Assembly: GCA_964428935.1 (NCBI GenBank)
Contig: CAYSAG010000004.1
Location: forward strand, 1-42,880
Direction of reading: 5' to 3'
Length of the DNA stretch: 42,880 bases
DNA from: JAADHY01 sp964428935
GTDB taxonomy: Bacteria; Planctomycetota; Planctomycetia; Planctomycetales; Planctomycetaceae
The translations under genes were made by a program, and so were the position numbers. The notes below the pieces were generated by a model. It was not told the origin of the DNA. It worked only from the letters and a program-made list of their open reading frames with translations, and searched no databases. Of this stretch, positions 18,401 through 25,671 are shown in pieces; positions within the stretch are counted from its first letter, which is position 1; each line of letters starts with the position of its first letter.

Positions 18401-18905
18401 CGTCTCGCGACACCAGCTCCGGCTTCCGAACCACCACCGCGTTGACCAGGTTCTCGGCAAAAGGAAGCCGCTGGCCCGACCAGCGACAAACCGACACCGG
18501 GCCGTAGACGCCCGCAGACCGCAGCTCCTTTCGGGCCTGCTGGACCCGCTCGGCGTTCGGCTCGAGCGACTGCACCACGAACCGACCGTCAGCGGCCAGA
18601 GCGGCAGTGGCCTTTGCGCTGTCGCAGCCCACCTCGACCAACAGCCCGCCCGAGACACCGGCTTGCTGCAACTGTTGCAGAACCGCGTCGGCCGGCTCGG
18701 CCGCGTTCGCCGCCAATCCCGACCAGCTCGCTACGACCAGCCCTGCAGCGGCCAGCCACGTCAGCAACCCGGCCGACGGCGTCGCTCGACGCGGCGAGTG
18801 CCGTAGAGACCGCGGCCAGCGCCGCAAAGACACCGTCCGCGCGGCCGCTTGGGCCAGGACAGCGCAAGGACGTCGTACGGTTTTCGGAATGGAAAACACT
18901 GCCAT
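15492..18905 (-). CDS. Giant secreted methyltransferase-fold/PQQ-propeller protein
   Basis: 1137 aa from ATG 18905 with GAGG upstream; a GTG five codons earlier is weaker. A long Arg-rich leader is followed by a hydrophobic core (46-69) and a likely cut at ANAAEP. Residues ~85-183 resemble a Rossmann methyltransferase (LLVEVGCDSAKATAAL as motif I, a late RLPFAENLVNAVVV strand, LLRVLTPGGVALL as post-motif). PQQ/BamB-type beta-propeller repeats then run to the end, such as LDAATGKTLQVY, YALDENTGRTVW and DGWVYCVRASDGQLMWRY. Between the two propeller halves lies the motif CQYGVLPANGLLYAPPDSCACF. An exported SAM enzyme would lack SAM, so the fold may be structural. It is a paralogue of the next gene upstream. 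Function unknown. Confidence 0.85.
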   Translation of the reverse strand: MAVFSIPKTVRRPCAVLAQAAARTVSLRRWPRSLRHSPRRATPSAGLLTWLAAAGLVVASWSGLAANAAEPADAVLQQLQQAGVSGGLLVEVGCDSAKATAALAADGRFVVQSLEPNAERVQQARKELRSAGVYGPVSVCRWSGQRLPFAENLVNAVVVRKPELVSRDELLRVLTPGGVALLWQQGKWTAVRKERPSDVDEWSHFLHGPDNNAVAHDERVGPPRRLQWLAEPRHARSHEHLATVSTVVTSGGRVFLIVDEGPTESVLLPSKWSLVARDAYNGLLLWKRPISRWESQLRGFRTGPPQVKRRLVADGDFVYVTLGYGEPVSQLDAATGKTLQVYAGTENTEEILLKDGVLYLVVGDPKDLPSPEEVAYRPKQRRGAAARRGEPRRPSQKSVLALRADTGQRLWQLRGPETVELLPLTLAVGDGRVFFHNAEGLVCVDASSGRVLWKVSRPVARVRPAWSVPTVVVHQEVVLVADRKVQGKADRSPAIQWVISIAGGGAPAELTAYSAETGQVLWSCPCAEGYNAPVDVLVADGLVWVGTSRSRRGPDYTEGRDPHTGEVKRRLDTARAYSNPGMAHHRCYRDKATDRFIFSGRAGTELIGLRRSDIHRNQWLRGTCQYGVLPANGLLYAPPDSCACFIEARISGLKAFASASPEQLRLDDQVRQAKLERGPAWTDAVEGSSGDDSAGQPRESDWPTFRHDAFRSGSTSEPVGPSVRPAWSRKLGGRLSAPTVADGKVFVAAVDEHTVYALDENTGRTVWTFTADARVDSPPTLYKGRAYFGSADGWVYCVRASDGQLMWRYRAAPAERRVVVFGQLESAWPVHGSVLIVNDTLYCVAGRSSMIDGGLFLHRIDPLTGKQLSVTPVRDFDPATGEQIDQIVGFGIEAALNDVLSSDGQSVFLIKHRFDLEGKELDRTVPHLFCPTGFLDGSWWHRSYWVFGTNFISGWGGWWRAGNVVPAGRILALDEQTLFGYGRNFYPSGNAGQWNSGEYYRLFATPKEEAVRLAEQARELLSRRARRQKGSKRPKQRVPGNHSLVQPQWEVRPPYQAKALVVAGDVLFLAGPPADAFRSLPSWQGKRGVRLLAYSKQDGQLLSQQDLPALPVFDGFAAANGRLFLSLQNGELLCLKP

Positions 18906-18977
18906 TGTCCGGGTCCTCACTTCTTGTGTGTTCGTTTTCTGCCTGCTGGTTTGCCGGCTTGTCTTCGGGCTGCCTGC

Positions 18978-19265
18978 GGGCAGGCACGAGGCCTGCCCCT
19001 ACGTCCCTTTGGGCGAGCACAAGGCCTGCCCCCACGTGCCTTCCGGGCAGGCACGGAGGCCCGCCCCTACGTCCCTTTGGGCGAGCACAAGGCCTGCCCC
19101 CACGTGCCTTCCGGGCANNNNNNNNNNNNNNNNNNNNNNNNNNNNNNNNNNNNNNNNNNNNNNNNNNNNNNNNNNNNNNNNNNNNNNNNNNNNNNNNNNN
19201 NNNNNNNNNNNNNNNNNGGCACGGAGGCCCGCCCCTGCTTTTGGGCGGGCACAAGGCGTGTCCGA
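18978..19265. repeat. Tandem ~68-bp palindromic repeat with assembly gap
   Basis: Unit 1 is 18978-19044 (67 bp) and unit 2 is 19045-19112 (68 bp). Unit 3 begins at 19113 and enters the N run, and a partial, diverged unit resumes after it. Each unit holds two GC-rich palindromic halves: GGCAGGCACG(G)AGGC plus GCCCCTACGT, and GGGCGAGCACAAGGC plus CTGCCCCCACGT. I recognise this as a type of intergenic repeat widespread in GC-rich bacterial genomes. Copy number is unknown because of the gap. Confidence 0.85.
19118..19217. other. Assembly gap (100 N)
   Basis: Exactly 100 N inside a tandem repeat. The round length indicates a scaffold gap of unknown true size rather than 100 uncertain bases. Confidence 0.98.
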
Positions 19266-19272
19266 ACCTCGA

Positions 19273-22200
19273 CTACGGCCCTTCGCCCGCCAGACACACC
19301 ACCTGGCCGTCCGTCGTTGTCAAGAAGAGCTGTCCGTAGGCGGCGGCCAGACCGTCCCAGACGGGTGGAGCGGTCAGCTCTTGTTCGTTCAACGGCCGAC
19401 CGTCTTTGGCCGAGGCCACCAGCAGTCGGCCGCCCCGCTTGCCCTCGAAGCAAGCCGCCAGCTCTTCCGGGTCAGCCTTCGGGTCGGACGGCAACGGCGT
19501 TCCGGCCAGCACCAGCACCTCACCCGCTCGCAGCATGGCTCGGGGGTGCAGCGGCAGGTCGACCGACCACGACCAGAACGGTGGCCGTCGCCCTCGGCGA
19601 GCCATTTGAAAGTCCCGCTCGGGCTGTTCGTCCGGCGAGAACGGACGGTTCGTCTCGGCAAACAACGTGTAGCCGGCCTTGTTGTAAACCCGCCGCACGC
19701 CCCAGACCGTCTGTTGGTCGAAGCACAGCATGAGTCCGGCCGGTCGAGCCAGGTAACAGCCTCCGCGACCGCTCGGTCGGTTGGCAATCCACGAGTAGGC
19801 CACGGGCAGACGGCTGAAGTCGCCCGTCCCCAGCACCCAGTGCGACCGGTGGTTCTCGGCGTCGTCCAGCAAGTCGCTGGTCGAGAACAAGTGCCGGCCG
19901 CGCGTCGACTGCACGCGCAGTTGCCGGTCGAAACGGACCGTTCTCAGGTAGACCGAGAAGCCGTCGCTGACCAGAACGTCGTTGGTGGCTCCTTTCATGG
20001 AAAACGCGTCGGAGCGGTCTGGGGCGAGGAACGTCTTGTAGTCGGTCTTGTTCTGGTCGATTTTCTCGGCGTAACGGTCTTCGGCGGGCGGAGGAATCAG
20101 TCCGGGCGACTGGTCGCGCAGGCGAGTTTGGTAGAGGACCCGACCGGTCCTCGGGTCCAAGCCGTAGACCCAAATTCCGCCGTCCAGGTACGAGCTGCGG
20201 CCGGCCGCCACGTAGGCCACGCCGTCCAGGACGAGCACGCTGCCCCGGACCGGCCAGACCGACTCCAGTTGGTCGACGGCCACGGTGCGTCGGTCTTGCG
20301 GAGCGGCGCGGAAGCGCCAGACGAGCTGCCCGTCCTGCAAACGCAGGCAGTAGACGGAGCCGTCGGCCGAACCGAACAGGGCCAGTCCGTCGTAAACGGT
20401 CGGGGGCGAGTCGACCCGGCCGCCGGCTACAAACTCCCACCGCTGCTCGCCCGTGCGAGCGTCCAAGGCGACGACGCGGTGCGAGTCGACCGAAGCCGTC
20501 AGCAGCAGTCCGTCAGCCACCACCGGGGCAGACAACCGACCGCCCACCAACGCCGTCCAACGCTGGGCCAAACGAGCCGGAAGGTTCATTTCGGTCGAGC
20601 CGCTTCGCAACGGGTCGTGCCGCAAGGTCGGCCACTGCTCGGCGTCGGACTGAGTCGACGCTTTCGACTGCCGAGCAACGTCCGACCAGGCCGGACCGCG
20701 AACCAGCCGAGCCGCGCGGCCCGAGCCGGCCTGCTCCTCGCCCGGCTCCGCCGCCTCGTCACTCCGCGACGAAGCCAGGGCCCAGAACCCACGAATCTTG
20801 GCTTCCATGAAACAGCCGCAGGCGTGAGGCGGAGCGTACAGCAGGCCGTTGCACGGCATGACTCCGTACTGGCACAGCCCGCGCACCCAGTTGTTGCGTG
20901 AGAACGCTTGGTCCCGCAGGTCGAACAGTTCTACGCCGCGGTAGCCGCTCAGCAGGAAGCGCGTCGTTGCCTTTTCGCGGTAGCAGCGGTGGTGGTGTCC
21001 GGCCGTGCGGAGCTGCCGCCACTGTTCCGCCGTCGAACGCACGACCCTGCCCGTGCGCAGGTCTCGGGCGACGTCGAATTCCGGTCCCACCCAGACCTGT
21101 CCGTTGACCACCAGCACGTCGGCGGGCGAACGGAAGCCGGGACGGCACTCGGTCTTCCACAGCTCGCGGCCGGTGTCGAGTTCTAAAGCCGTGAGGCGTC
21201 GGCCGTCGGCGTACAGGACCACGCCGTCGGAAACGACCAGTGTCGCCACGGCCCAGCCGACGTCGCGCCAGCGGTAGAACCCGCCCAGAGGAATGTTCGG
21301 TGCTTGTGGCGACGAGCCGCGTCGGCCGCGCCGCTTGCCGCCCGGCCGCGCCCGACCGACCAAGACGTCCGACGTGGTCCGTCGCCACAGCTGGCGGCCC
21401 GACTGCTCGTCCAGGCAGACCACGTCCGTGCCGGCCCCGAAGCAGACCCGACCGTCCGAAGCGGCTAGCGTCACGGGAACGACGGAAGCCTCCGGGTCGC
21501 TCCACCGCCACAGCTCCCTCCCCGTCGTCACGTCCACCGCCACCACCGTCTTCTTGTTCGGGAAGGGAGCCTTTCCGCGACGCGCCGGGTCGGCAGCCGC
21601 CTGTTCCGTCACCGGCCGACCCACCACGACCAGCAGCACGTTGCCGTCGACGACAATTTCCTCGGTGCCCTGGGTCGTGTCGTACGTTCGGAGCGGTTGC
21701 CCGGTGGCGGCGTCCAGCGCGGTGACGGGTGCGTCCACGCCGAGAGCAACAAACACCCGACGGGCGTCGGCGACCAACAGCCGCGGCAACTGCACCGGCC
21801 CCGACCGGAACTTTCTGAGGTGGTAGGCCCAGGTCGGAATGCGTCGCCGCCACAGCTCGACACCGCTGAAAGCGTCACGGGCCACCAGGAACCAACGCGG
21901 CGGCAGCTGAATCAAGGCCGACGGAGCTTCGTCCACAATGTAAAACAGCCGTCCGCCCGCCGAGACCACTCCGCTGACGCTGGCCAGTGTGTGGTGGTAA
22001 CGGCTCCACAGCGGAGTGGCCAGCCATTGCATGTGCCGCGGCGGGCCAACCCGCTCGTCCTTCGCCACCGCGTTGTTCGACGGGTCGTGCAAGTAGTGGC
22101 TCCACTGGTCCAGCTCGGCTGGCCACGGCTTCGCCTCCTTGCGCCAGCCGTCGTCGTCGGTCCGAGCGAGCCAGACGCCGTTGGGCCGGAGCACGCGTTG

Positions 22201-22734
22201 AGCCTCACGCGGCTGCACGGCCTCCGACCGTTCCCACACCAGCAGTGCGACCAGGTTGTCCACAAACGGCAAACGCCCACCGGCCCAAGGCTCGACCGTC
22301 ACCTGGCCGCTCAAACCGTCCCGCACCAACCGTCGCCGGACCGCCAAGACGTCGGCTTGCACAGAGAGCAGCACGTGCAACGGGCCGGTCCACCGACGAG
22401 CCAGCTCGACGGCCAAGCCGGCGTCCTGCTCGGCCACGACCACCGCCACACCGCTTCGCACGCCGGCCAGCTGGAGCAGTTCCTGAGCCCGCTCGGCCGC
22501 CGAACCGGTGGTCGCGACACTGGCAGCCGCCGCGTCCGTGGAGCTGGCTGGCGGAGCGGCTCGTCCGACCGTCGCCGCACAAAGCCCGGCAAAAACCACA
22601 ACCGCCGCCCACACCGCGACAGCCGCTCGGCGTCCGACCGACCGGCTCGCCGCGCAAGACCCGTCGGGCCGCGCAGTCGGGCGGCCACCGGCACCGAACC
22701 CACCGTCGACACGCACCGTTCTCAGTCGTCTCAT
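19273..22734 (-). CDS. Giant secreted PQQ-propeller protein, degenerate methyltransferase fold
   Basis: 1153 aa from ATG 22734, with AAGGAG nine bases upstream; an in-frame GTG at 22890 would overlap the next gene's end. The signal sequence core is about 36-58 (AAVAVWAAVVVFAGLCAATVGRA). Residues ~85-190 align with the methyltransferase-like region of its neighbour, but the motif I glycines are gone (VAVVVAEQDAGLAVEL). The rest is PQQ/BamB-type propeller (TALDAATGQPLRTY, ALELDTGRELWKT, VALDARTGEQRWEF, DGSVYCLRLQDGQLVWRF). The Cys motif is CQYGVMPCNGLLYAPPHACGCF. DQWSHYLHDPSNNAVAKDERVGPPR is shared almost exactly with the paralogue. It looks like a tandem duplication that has since diverged. 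Function unknown; probably periplasmic or outer surface. Confidence 0.85.
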   Translation of the reverse strand: MRRLRTVRVDGGFGAGGRPTARPDGSCAASRSVGRRAAVAVWAAVVVFAGLCAATVGRAAPPASSTDAAAASVATTGSAAERAQELLQLAGVRSGVAVVVAEQDAGLAVELARRWTGPLHVLLSVQADVLAVRRRLVRDGLSGQVTVEPWAGGRLPFVDNLVALLVWERSEAVQPREAQRVLRPNGVWLARTDDDGWRKEAKPWPAELDQWSHYLHDPSNNAVAKDERVGPPRHMQWLATPLWSRYHHTLASVSGVVSAGGRLFYIVDEAPSALIQLPPRWFLVARDAFSGVELWRRRIPTWAYHLRKFRSGPVQLPRLLVADARRVFVALGVDAPVTALDAATGQPLRTYDTTQGTEEIVVDGNVLLVVVGRPVTEQAAADPARRGKAPFPNKKTVVAVDVTTGRELWRWSDPEASVVPVTLAASDGRVCFGAGTDVVCLDEQSGRQLWRRTTSDVLVGRARPGGKRRGRRGSSPQAPNIPLGGFYRWRDVGWAVATLVVSDGVVLYADGRRLTALELDTGRELWKTECRPGFRSPADVLVVNGQVWVGPEFDVARDLRTGRVVRSTAEQWRQLRTAGHHHRCYREKATTRFLLSGYRGVELFDLRDQAFSRNNWVRGLCQYGVMPCNGLLYAPPHACGCFMEAKIRGFWALASSRSDEAAEPGEEQAGSGRAARLVRGPAWSDVARQSKASTQSDAEQWPTLRHDPLRSGSTEMNLPARLAQRWTALVGGRLSAPVVADGLLLTASVDSHRVVALDARTGEQRWEFVAGGRVDSPPTVYDGLALFGSADGSVYCLRLQDGQLVWRFRAAPQDRRTVAVDQLESVWPVRGSVLVLDGVAYVAAGRSSYLDGGIWVYGLDPRTGRVLYQTRLRDQSPGLIPPPAEDRYAEKIDQNKTDYKTFLAPDRSDAFSMKGATNDVLVSDGFSVYLRTVRFDRQLRVQSTRGRHLFSTSDLLDDAENHRSHWVLGTGDFSRLPVAYSWIANRPSGRGGCYLARPAGLMLCFDQQTVWGVRRVYNKAGYTLFAETNRPFSPDEQPERDFQMARRGRRPPFWSWSVDLPLHPRAMLRAGEVLVLAGTPLPSDPKADPEELAACFEGKRGGRLLVASAKDGRPLNEQELTAPPVWDGLAAAYGQLFLTTTDGQVVCLAGEGP

Positions 22735-22886
22735 TCGACCGGCTCCTTCTGGTTCTGAAGACCACACGGAACCGACCCGTCGACTGGTCGCCCACAAGGT
22801 CGGCTCGGCCAAAGTCGCCGCCGACCGTGCAGAGGCTGTCGACGGGTCGTCGGCCGTGGAACGTCCAACCGGCGAGCCGAACCGTT

Positions 22887-23870
22887 TCACGTCGTGACCG
22901 CGCCGAACCGTCGCGTCAGCTCGGCGTTCATGGCCGGCTCGTCGCTGAAGCGCGGGTACATTCCCACAATGACCCCGTCGGTGGGCTTAATGTGGCTGAA
23001 GGCGTAGCGGAACGCTCGCTGGACCGAGCCCGGGTTCCAGCACAAGCGTCCGGCCGCCAGGATTTTGAAGCCCAGACAAGGCTTGTCCACTTGTCGGACG
23101 ACAGCGGTCATGTCGTCTGGGTCCGACTGGAAAAACGGCTCGCCCACCGTCACCTTCCCCAGCAACTGAAGCTGTTCCTCCCGCGGCCGGGTCACGTAGT
23201 AGAAGCACGTCATGAACAGGTCGTTTTCCCAGCCTTCGTCGGCAATTCGTTTAATGTTGTCCGGGTTGTGAGCGGACACACCGGCCAGGACGCCGTGGTC
23301 GTGAACCTTCTTGACGAAGTCGTGGACTTTCTGCGCCTTGCCTTCGCGGAACAACCGGTCGGTCACGCCGCCGTGGTGGACAATGGCAATCGGAGCGGTG
23401 TCCTTAATGACCTGTTCGATGGGAGCGTCGTGCCCTTTCCGCTCGGCGTGCAGGCAAATGAACTTCATTTGCGTGCCCTGCTCGCGCAAGGTCCGAATCG
23501 CCTGAATGGCCTTGTCCGTGTGGTCGAACTGCCACGCCGTAATGCCCACCTCTTCACAATGCTGCAAAAAGGAAATCACTCGCTCCACCGTGAAGTACTC
23601 CAGCATGTGGAGCCTCAGGTTGCGGGTCGAGTGTGAGAAACCGCCAATCGGGTTCCAGCCCGCAACCAAGCGACTGATTGAGTGCGGGCCGAGTTTGATT
23701 TGCGGAAGAGGCTGGGCGGGCCGGCGGGGCTGTCCGGACGGCGCCGCAGGAGCAGGCGAGGCGGAAGACAGAAGCCGTCCGGCCACCGCAGCCGCAGCCG
23801 TTCCACCACAAACTTGCCGCAAAAAACGCCGACGGTTGGGACACTGTGCGTTGGGAAGACGCTCTGTCAT
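22887..23870 (-). CDS. Tat-exported TIM-barrel protein, aldo/keto reductase-like
   Basis: 327 aa from ATG 23870, with AAGGAGG eight bases upstream. The Tat signal is NRRRFLRQVCGGTAAAAVAGRLL (12-34). The rest reads as a beta/alpha barrel: ISRLVAGWNPIGG, VERVISFLQHCEEVGITAWQ, MKFICLHAERK, TAPIAIVHHGGVTDRL, HGVLAGVSAHNPDNI and LGFKILAAGRLC. These strand ends resemble aldo/keto reductases, but the normal DTAxxYG catalytic segment is replaced by TAWQFDHTDK and I find no Asp-Tyr-Lys-His tetrad. Oxidoreductase activity is therefore unproven. Its stop lies 152 bp upstream of the propeller gene's start on the same strand, so the three exported proteins may form one unit. Confidence 0.72.
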   Translation of the reverse strand: MTERLPNAQCPNRRRFLRQVCGGTAAAAVAGRLLSSASPAPAAPSGQPRRPAQPLPQIKLGPHSISRLVAGWNPIGGFSHSTRNLRLHMLEYFTVERVISFLQHCEEVGITAWQFDHTDKAIQAIRTLREQGTQMKFICLHAERKGHDAPIEQVIKDTAPIAIVHHGGVTDRLFREGKAQKVHDFVKKVHDHGVLAGVSAHNPDNIKRIADEGWENDLFMTCFYYVTRPREEQLQLLGKVTVGEPFFQSDPDDMTAVVRQVDKPCLGFKILAAGRLCWNPGSVQRAFRYAFSHIKPTDGVIVGMYPRFSDEPAMNAELTRRFGAVTT

Positions 23871-24375
23871 GTCCGTGGCCTCCTTCTTGAAATGCGACGA
23901 CCCGTGACCGGGCACGCTCGACGGCCTCCCTCTTCCCGGACAAACTCTTGCCGACTCCACCGCGGCGCAAAAGACAACGCACCGCAGGACTGGAGAGCCA
24001 AGAGGCCGTCTTGCGAAGTTCACGCGAGGTGGTGGGCCTTGTGTGTTCTGCAGTCGGCCACCGGCGCCGGTTCGGCCGGACTGGTCGTGTACCGAGCGGG
24101 TTCGACGGCTCGGCAGCCGAGCCAACTCACGGCGGCCAGTGCCGCCGGTCACCGGCCCAGCCGCCGGGACGGCGTCTTCAGGCCGCTCCGGCAAGCCGCC
24201 ACGGTTCGCTCCAAGCCGGCCGCCTCGAAGCCCCTGCGCGCGCCCGCAGCTTCTCCGCCCGACCGCCCCGGCACCACTGGTCGGTTCTAAAGTAACAGTG
24301 AACACGCCAAACGTTCAAGCGGGGAAGACAAACAGCGGCCGCACGGCTCCGTGGTCTCGGGGTTTCGCCCCGACC
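23871..24375. other. Intergenic, no gene seen
   Basis: About 505 bp between argC and the Tat TIM-barrel gene. Open frames here are Arg/Pro-rich. A weak promoter for the TIM-barrel gene may lie at about 24284-24313 on the minus strand (TTGGCG, 15-nt spacer, TAGAAC). A GC-rich hairpin sits just after argC (listed separately). Confidence 0.45.
24357..24373 (-). terminator. Hairpin just downstream of argC
   Basis: TCGGGG (24357-24362), loop TTTCG, CCCCGA (24368-24373): a perfect 6-bp GC stem starting two bases after the argC stop codon. No T-run follows, so it may attenuate or protect the mRNA end rather than terminate strictly. Confidence 0.3.
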
Positions 24376-25434
24376 TCACGGGTAAAACGGGACCCGCTTC
24401 AGCCCCAGCGTTTCGTCCAGGTCGAACAGCACGTTCATGTTCTGCAAGGCCGAACCGGCTTGGCCTTTCATCAGGTTGTCGATGTGCGAGACGACAATGA
24501 GCCGTTCGGTTCGGGGGTCGACGTTGACGGACAACACGCACAGGTTCGAACCGCGGACGTCGTTGTTCGACGTGGGCACACCGGGCGGCTCCACGCGAAC
24601 GAACGCCGCCTCCTTGTAGAACTCGCAGTAGGCTTCGTAAACCTGCTCGGCCGTCGTTTGCGAGTCGGCCAATTGAGCGTAGACGGTGGTCATGATTCCG
24701 CGGCAGAGCGGCACGACCTGAGTGGTCAAGGTCACGTTCAACGGCGTCCCCGCCAGCAAAGACAGCTCTCGTTCAATCTCGAAGTTGTGCTGGTGGGCGG
24801 CGATTTTGTAAGCGTTCATGTTTTCGTAGCGCAACGGGTAGTGGAAGGTTTGGGCCGGTTTGATGCCGGCGCCGGAGACGCCGGTCTTGGCGTCGAAAAT
24901 GAGCGTCGTCGGGTCGACCAGCCGTTCGCGCACGGCCGGAGCCGCTCCCAGAATCGACGAGACGGCAAAGCACCCGGGGTTGCCGACCACGTGGGCTCGC
25001 CGAATTTCTTCCCGGTGCAGTTCGGCCAGTCCGTAAGCCGACTGCTCCAGCAGCTCCGGCGCGGCGTGCTCGGTCGGCTTGCCAATTCGCCGAGCGTACT
25101 CGGCGTACTGCTTCGGGTCGTTGAACCGGAAGTCTCCGCTGTAGTCGATGACTCGCACCCCCGCCCGCACGTAGGCGCCGGCGTGGAGCATGCCGACGCG
25201 GTCCGGTGTGGCGAAGAAAACCACGTCGACGTCGTCTTCGGGCGAGACCTCGTCGGGCGACTGAACGGGCAAGTCGCAAAAACCCTTCAGGTGCGTGTGC
25301 CGGTCGCTGATTGGCCGGCCGACCCCTTGAACGTCCACCAACGAAACCACCTCGGCTTCCGGGTGGGCCGTCAGCAACTCAATGATGTTCGCTCCGCCAA
25401 AGCCTCCCGCTCCAACCACTCGAGCCCGAATCAC
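24376..25434 (-). CDS. argC: N-acetyl-gamma-glutamyl-phosphate reductase
   Basis: 352 aa from a GTG at 25434 with GGGGAGG seven bases upstream; the open frame extends to 25644, but that part is not protein-like. ArgC reduces N-acetylglutamyl-phosphate to the semialdehyde with NADPH, the third step of arginine synthesis. The N-terminal VIRARVVGAGGFGGANIIELL is the Rossmann loop. VGNPGCFAVSSIL carries the catalytic Cys155. The YSGDFRF and TGVSGAG segments are family signatures. Length is normal for the long ArgC type. No other arg gene is adjacent. It lies 237 bp downstream of the S1 gene. Confidence 0.95.
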   Translation of the reverse strand: MIRARVVGAGGFGGANIIELLTAHPEAEVVSLVDVQGVGRPISDRHTHLKGFCDLPVQSPDEVSPEDDVDVVFFATPDRVGMLHAGAYVRAGVRVIDYSGDFRFNDPKQYAEYARRIGKPTEHAAPELLEQSAYGLAELHREEIRRAHVVGNPGCFAVSSILGAAPAVRERLVDPTTLIFDAKTGVSGAGIKPAQTFHYPLRYENMNAYKIAAHQHNFEIERELSLLAGTPLNVTLTTQVVPLCRGIMTTVYAQLADSQTTAEQVYEAYCEFYKEAAFVRVEPPGVPTSNNDVRGSNLCVLSVNVDPRTERLIVVSHIDNLMKGQAGSALQNMNVLFDLDETLGLKRVPFYP

Positions 25435-25671
25435 GGCTTGCCTCCCCACACCTGGCTGCAACAGACTTCCCGGTTCGCTCACAGCACGCCTTCCGGTTGA
25501 CGACGAGCGGCCGCCTTGCGCGACGTGCCGGAAAAGCCGCTCGAAAAGACAGCGCCGCTGCTCTTGCCGCCGGACCAGAAAAAGACGGTCGGCACCAGAG
25601 AGCACGTCAACCGCCTCCGGCACGCAGCCCAAGGCCACAGGCATGCTGCGTCCGCGCCGTCCCCGGTGCGC

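Larger units (their letters stand above)
18906..19272. other. Intergenic spacer filled by tandem palindromic repeat
   Basis: 367 bp including 100 N between two paralogous genes transcribed leftward. Nearly all of it is the tandem repeat described in its own entry, interrupted by the gap. No promoter is recognisable for the downstream gene, so the pair may be co-transcribed through the repeat. Confidence 0.6.

Noticed and set aside
22735..22890. Extended N-terminus of the second propeller protein (GTG at 22890).
   Set aside because: It would overlap the TIM-barrel gene end and lacks a ribosome binding site. ATG 22734 has AAGGAG at good spacing.
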